Assembly (NCBI GenBank): GCA_937996235.1 | Contig: CALKVK010000009.1 | Location: 124,001 to 188,000 of the forward strand | DNA length: 64,000 bases | Reading direction: 5' to 3' | DNA from: an uncultured bacterium | GTDB taxonomy: Bacteria; Planctomycetota; JAJSAM01; JAJVHW01 | In this document: positions 61,687 to 64,000 of the stretch, one piece after another | How the letters are laid out: each line of letters starts with the position of its first letter | Position numbering within the stretch: position 1 is the stretch's first letter | Notes under the pieces: model-generated | Databases searched by the model: none | Seen by the model: only the letters and a program-made list of their open reading frames with translations | Told to the model about the DNA's origin: nothing | Translations under genes and position numbers: made by a program

Positions 61687-62628
61687 TCAGCGCTCGCGGT
61701 ACCAGGCGATCGTGCGCTCCAGGCCCTCGCGCAGGTCGACGCGCACCCGGTAGCCGAGGAACTCCTCCGCCCGCGCGATGTCGGCGAGCGAGTGGCGTAC
61801 GTCGCCCGAGCGCGCCGGCTTGAGCTTCGGCTCGCGCTCGACCCCGAGGATCTCGCCGATCATGAAGCACAGACCGCCGATCGCCACGCGTGCGCCGCAG
61901 GCGATGTTGAACACGTTCCCGGGCGCCTTCTGCGCGGTGCAGGCGGCCAGGTTGGCGTCGACGACGTTCTCGACGTACGTGAAGTCGCGCGTCTGCTTGC
62001 CGTCGCCGTAGACCACGGGCTTGCCGCGTCCGAGGAGCGCCTTGACGAACAGGGGCACGACGGCCGCGTACGGGGAGTCGGTGTCCTGGCGCGGCCCGAA
62101 CACGTTGAAGTAGCGCAGCGCGACGGTCTCGAGCCCGTACGCGATGAAGTACGCGCGACAGTAGTTCTCGGCGGCGAGCTTCGAGACGGCGTACGGCGAG
62201 AGCGGCGCCGTCGGCATCGTCTCGACCTTGGGCAGCGTCGGCGTGTCGCCGTACACCGACGACGACGACGCGAACACGACGCGGCGGACGGAGCGCTTGT
62301 GCTCCCGCGCGGCCTCGAGCACGTTCAGGGTTCCGTCGACGTTCACCGCGTGCGTCTCGAGCGGGGCGTCGATGCTGCGCGCGACCGACGGCAGCGCCGC
62401 CTGGTGCAGCACGTACTGCACGCCCTTCATGGCCTTGGAGAGCGCCTTGGCGTTGCGCACGTCGCCCTCGACGACGCGCATCCCGGCTCCCTCGAGCGCC
62501 GCGATGTTCTCGAACTTGCCGGTCGAGAAGTCGTCGAACACGGTCACGTCGTGACCGTCCGAGACGAGCCGCTCCACGATGTGCGAGCCGACGAAGCCCG
62601 CACCGCCGGTCACCAGGAACTTCTTCAT
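61687..62628 (-). CDS. UDP-sugar 4-epimerase (GalE/WbpP-type)
   Basis: A 313-residue extended short-chain dehydrogenase. NAD motif FLVTGGAGFVGSHIVERL, catalytic FASSSSVYG and YAVSKLAAENY (YxxxK), and the late FNVFGPRQDTDSPYAAVVP typical of UDP-GlcNAc/UDP-uronate 4-epimerases rather than plain GalE. It interconverts gluco and galacto forms of a UDP-sugar at C4. ATG 62628 overlaps the wecB stop by 4 bases. Together with WecB and the UDP-sugar dehydrogenase it would provide UDP-N-acetyl sugars and uronates. Confidence 0.87.
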   Translation of the reverse strand: MKKFLVTGGAGFVGSHIVERLVSDGHDVTVFDDFSTGKFENIAALEGAGMRVVEGDVRNAKALSKAMKGVQYVLHQAALPSVARSIDAPLETHAVNVDGTLNVLEAAREHKRSVRRVVFASSSSVYGDTPTLPKVETMPTAPLSPYAVSKLAAENYCRAYFIAYGLETVALRYFNVFGPRQDTDSPYAAVVPLFVKALLGRGKPVVYGDGKQTRDFTYVENVVDANLAACTAQKAPGNVFNIACGARVAIGGLCFMIGEILGVEREPKLKPARSGDVRHSLADIARAEEFLGYRVRVDLREGLERTIAWYRER

Positions 62629-63788
62629 CCGCGCTGTTCCTTCCCTTGCCCGCGTGTCCCGCACGCCGGGGAGGGAGCCGTGCGCCGGAGCGCGCCCACG
62701 GCGTCCAGCCCGCCCCCGAGGACGTGCGACGCTATCCTCTCCGCGGCCCTTCCGTCCCACAACTCCGGGACACGCCCGGACGGCGGCTGCGAGAGCGCCG
62801 CGTCCGCCGCCGCGACGATCGCCGCGCGCGCCGTCCCGACCACGCGGTTCGTGCCCTCGTCCACGGTCGCGGGCCGTTCGGTGTTCGGGCGGAGAGTGAG
62901 GCACGGTACGCCGAGGACCGTCGTCTCCTCCTGGACGCCGCCGGAGTCCGTGAGCACGAGCGCCGCGCCGGAGAGGAGATCGAGGAACTCGAGATAGCCG
63001 AGCGGCGGGAGCGCGACGACGCGCGCGTGCGCCTCGAGGTCCGCGAGCAGGCCGTGCTGCGCGAAGGCCGCGCGCGTGCGCGGATGCATCGGGAAGAGCA
63101 GCGGCACGCGCTCGGCCACGTCGCGGAGCGCCCGCGCGAGCTCCGCCGCCGCGTCCGCGTCGTCGACGTTCGCCGGCCGGTGCAGCGTGACCAGCGCGTA
63201 GCGCTCCGCCGGGGCGTGGCGCGCACGCGCGCCGCTGCGGCGCGCCGCGTCGCGGTGACGCAGGAGCGTGTCGATCATCACGTTCCCGACCAGGTGCACG
63301 CGCGCGGGGAGCGCGCCCTCCGCGACGAGGTTCGCGACGCCGGAGCGCTCGGAGCAGTAGAGCAGATCCGAGACGGCGTCCGTCGCCAGGCGGTTGAGCT
63401 CCTCGGGCATCGTGCGATCGAAGGAGCGCAGCCCCGCCTCGACGTGCGCGACGGCCACACCGAGCTTCACGGCGACCAGTGCGCAGGCGACCGTGCTGTT
63501 CACGTCGCCGACCACGACCACGAGGTCCGGCCGCTCGGCGAGCACGACCGGCTCGAAGCGCTCCATCACGGCGGCCGTCTGCGCCGCGTGCGACCCCGAG
63601 CCCACGCCCAGGTTGACCGCCGGCTCGGGGAGCCCGAGCTCCTCGAAGAAGAGCCGGCTCATGCGCTCGTCGTAGTGCTGCCCGGTGTGGCACACCGGCG
63701 CAGCGGCGCCCCGCGCGCGGAACGCGTCGTGGAGCGGCGCCACCTTCATGAAGTTCGGACGTGCGCCGGCGACGAGCAGGACCTTCAC
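62625..63788 (-). CDS. wecB: UDP-N-acetylglucosamine 2-epimerase
   Basis: A 387-residue enzyme converting UDP-GlcNAc to UDP-ManNAc. All catalytic-region motifs are intact: the Asp in VVVVGDVNST, Glu in HVEAGLRSFDRTMPEE, His in TLHRPANVDD, and TDSGGVQEETT for UDP. It is longer than the 19413 copy by a short low-complexity C-terminal tail. Next upstream is the tail of a UDP-GlcNAc/ManNAc dehydrogenase, so the pair fits UDP-ManNAc-uronate synthesis. GTG 63788 start. Confidence 0.92.
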   Translation of the reverse strand: MKVLLVAGARPNFMKVAPLHDAFRARGAAAPVCHTGQHYDERMSRLFFEELGLPEPAVNLGVGSGSHAAQTAAVMERFEPVVLAERPDLVVVVGDVNSTVACALVAVKLGVAVAHVEAGLRSFDRTMPEELNRLATDAVSDLLYCSERSGVANLVAEGALPARVHLVGNVMIDTLLRHRDAARRSGARARHAPAERYALVTLHRPANVDDADAAAELARALRDVAERVPLLFPMHPRTRAAFAQHGLLADLEAHARVVALPPLGYLEFLDLLSGAALVLTDSGGVQEETTVLGVPCLTLRPNTERPATVDEGTNRVVGTARAAIVAAADAALSQPPSGRVPELWDGRAAERIASHVLGGGLDAVGALRRTAPSPACGTRGQGKEQRG

Positions 63789-63822
63789 GCGATCCCCCCC
63801 GGGCCGGCCGGGGGCCGGCGGC

Positions 63823-64000
63823 TCAGAGCTTCACCACGTTCGCGCTGGGCGGCAGGCCGCGCGTGGCGTTGCGCGTGTCGAACACCAGCCGGGACTCGCG
63901 CACGACGCGCGCCCAGTCGGTGCCGCTGTGGTCGGTCGTGATGACGACGCAGTCCGCCGCGCGCAGTTCCTCGTCGGTCAGCTCGACGCTGCGCGCGATG
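63823..64000 (-). CDS. UDP-N-acetyl-sugar 6-dehydrogenase, C-terminal end (partial)
   Basis: The right edge cuts this gene; 58 codons and the stop are visible. The C-terminal UDP-binding domain of WecC/WbpA/UGD dehydrogenases is recognisable: DCVVITTDHSGTDW, then VFDTRNATRGL near the end. These enzymes oxidise C6 of UDP-GlcNAc, UDP-ManNAc or UDP-glucose twice to a uronate. The next gene is wecB, favouring the N-acetyl substrate. Only the tail is seen, so catalytic Cys cannot be checked. Confidence 0.8.
   Translation of the reverse strand, partial: IARSVELTDEELRAADCVVITTDHSGTDWARVVRESRLVFDTRNATRGLPPSANVVKL

Noticed and set aside
1..64000. tRNA, rRNA, CRISPR arrays, insertion sequences, toxin-antitoxin or phage genes
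   Set aside because: No cloverleaf-like, repeat-spacer, transposase or phage signatures were noticed in gaps or frames; a covariance-model scan would be the decisive check.

Overview
The window is a very GC-rich bacterial chromosome segment (by eye about three quarters G+C). Genes are dense, GTG starts are common, and neighbours are often joined by 4-base GTGA/ATGA overlaps. An exosortase with two PEP-CTERM proteins, giant TPR proteins, sigma-54 regulation and cyclic-di-GMP domains point to a Gram-negative-type, exopolysaccharide-producing environmental bacterium. Planctomycetota would fit, but the sequence alone does not settle the phylum. I found no tRNA, rRNA, CRISPR array, insertion sequence or phage gene.

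Layout. (1) 1-5.7 kb: the end of a SpoIID/LytB-like gene, queuine tRNA-ribosyltransferase, two envelope proteins of unknown role and a PLP aminotransferase. (2) 5.7-14.8 kb: a glycolate-oxidase-like FAD enzyme, then a signalling block. It holds a degenerate receiver/kinase, a receiver/HD-GYP protein, a GGDEF cyclase, a histidine kinase, an NtrC-type sigma-54 activator and a PilZ protein. A near-perfect -24/-12 promoter with an upstream dyad precedes the block and a weaker one precedes the PilZ gene. (3) 15-51.6 kb: a long minus-strand exopolysaccharide locus. It carries a carbamoyltransferase, glycosyltransferases, two Wzy/ligase-like proteins, a PEP-CTERM protein with its exosortase and EpsI, a giant TPR protein, a two-domain dehydrogenase, a heparinase-like protein, a WbpV/WbpL/WbpM-like trio, a UbiA-type phosphoribosyltransferase, Wza, Wzz, an ExeA-like ATPase, a CapB-like kinase, a WbpB/WbpE/WecB trio and a YetA-like protein. 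(4) 51.7-56.6 kb, plus strand: a zinc-ribbon/TPR protein and a second PEP-CTERM protein, ended by a strong hairpin. (5) 56.7-64 kb, minus strand: a second carbamoyltransferase, a catalytically dead-looking WecB-like protein, RmlB, RmlD, RmlA, a UDP-sugar epimerase, WecB, and the tail of a UDP-GlcNAc/ManNAc dehydrogenase.

How it fits together (inference). The nucleotide-sugar genes would supply rhamnose-type, QuiNAc/FucNAc-type and ManNAc-uronate-type donors. The WecA/WbpL-like enzyme starts the lipid-linked unit, the glycosyltransferases and carbamoyltransferases build and decorate it, Wzy-like proteins polymerise it, and Wzz/CapB/Wza control length and export. The exosortase processes PEP-CTERM proteins that accompany the polymer. 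The neighbouring cyclic-di-GMP and sigma-54 module is a plausible controller, similar in composition to PrsK/PrsR-type control of exosortase systems. The most unusual items are the pseudo-enzymes (kinase, HD-GYP and WecB-like), the sigma-54 promoters, the YetA-plus-golvesin fusion, the phosphoribosyltransferase inside an exopolysaccharide operon, and the structured wza-wzz spacer.
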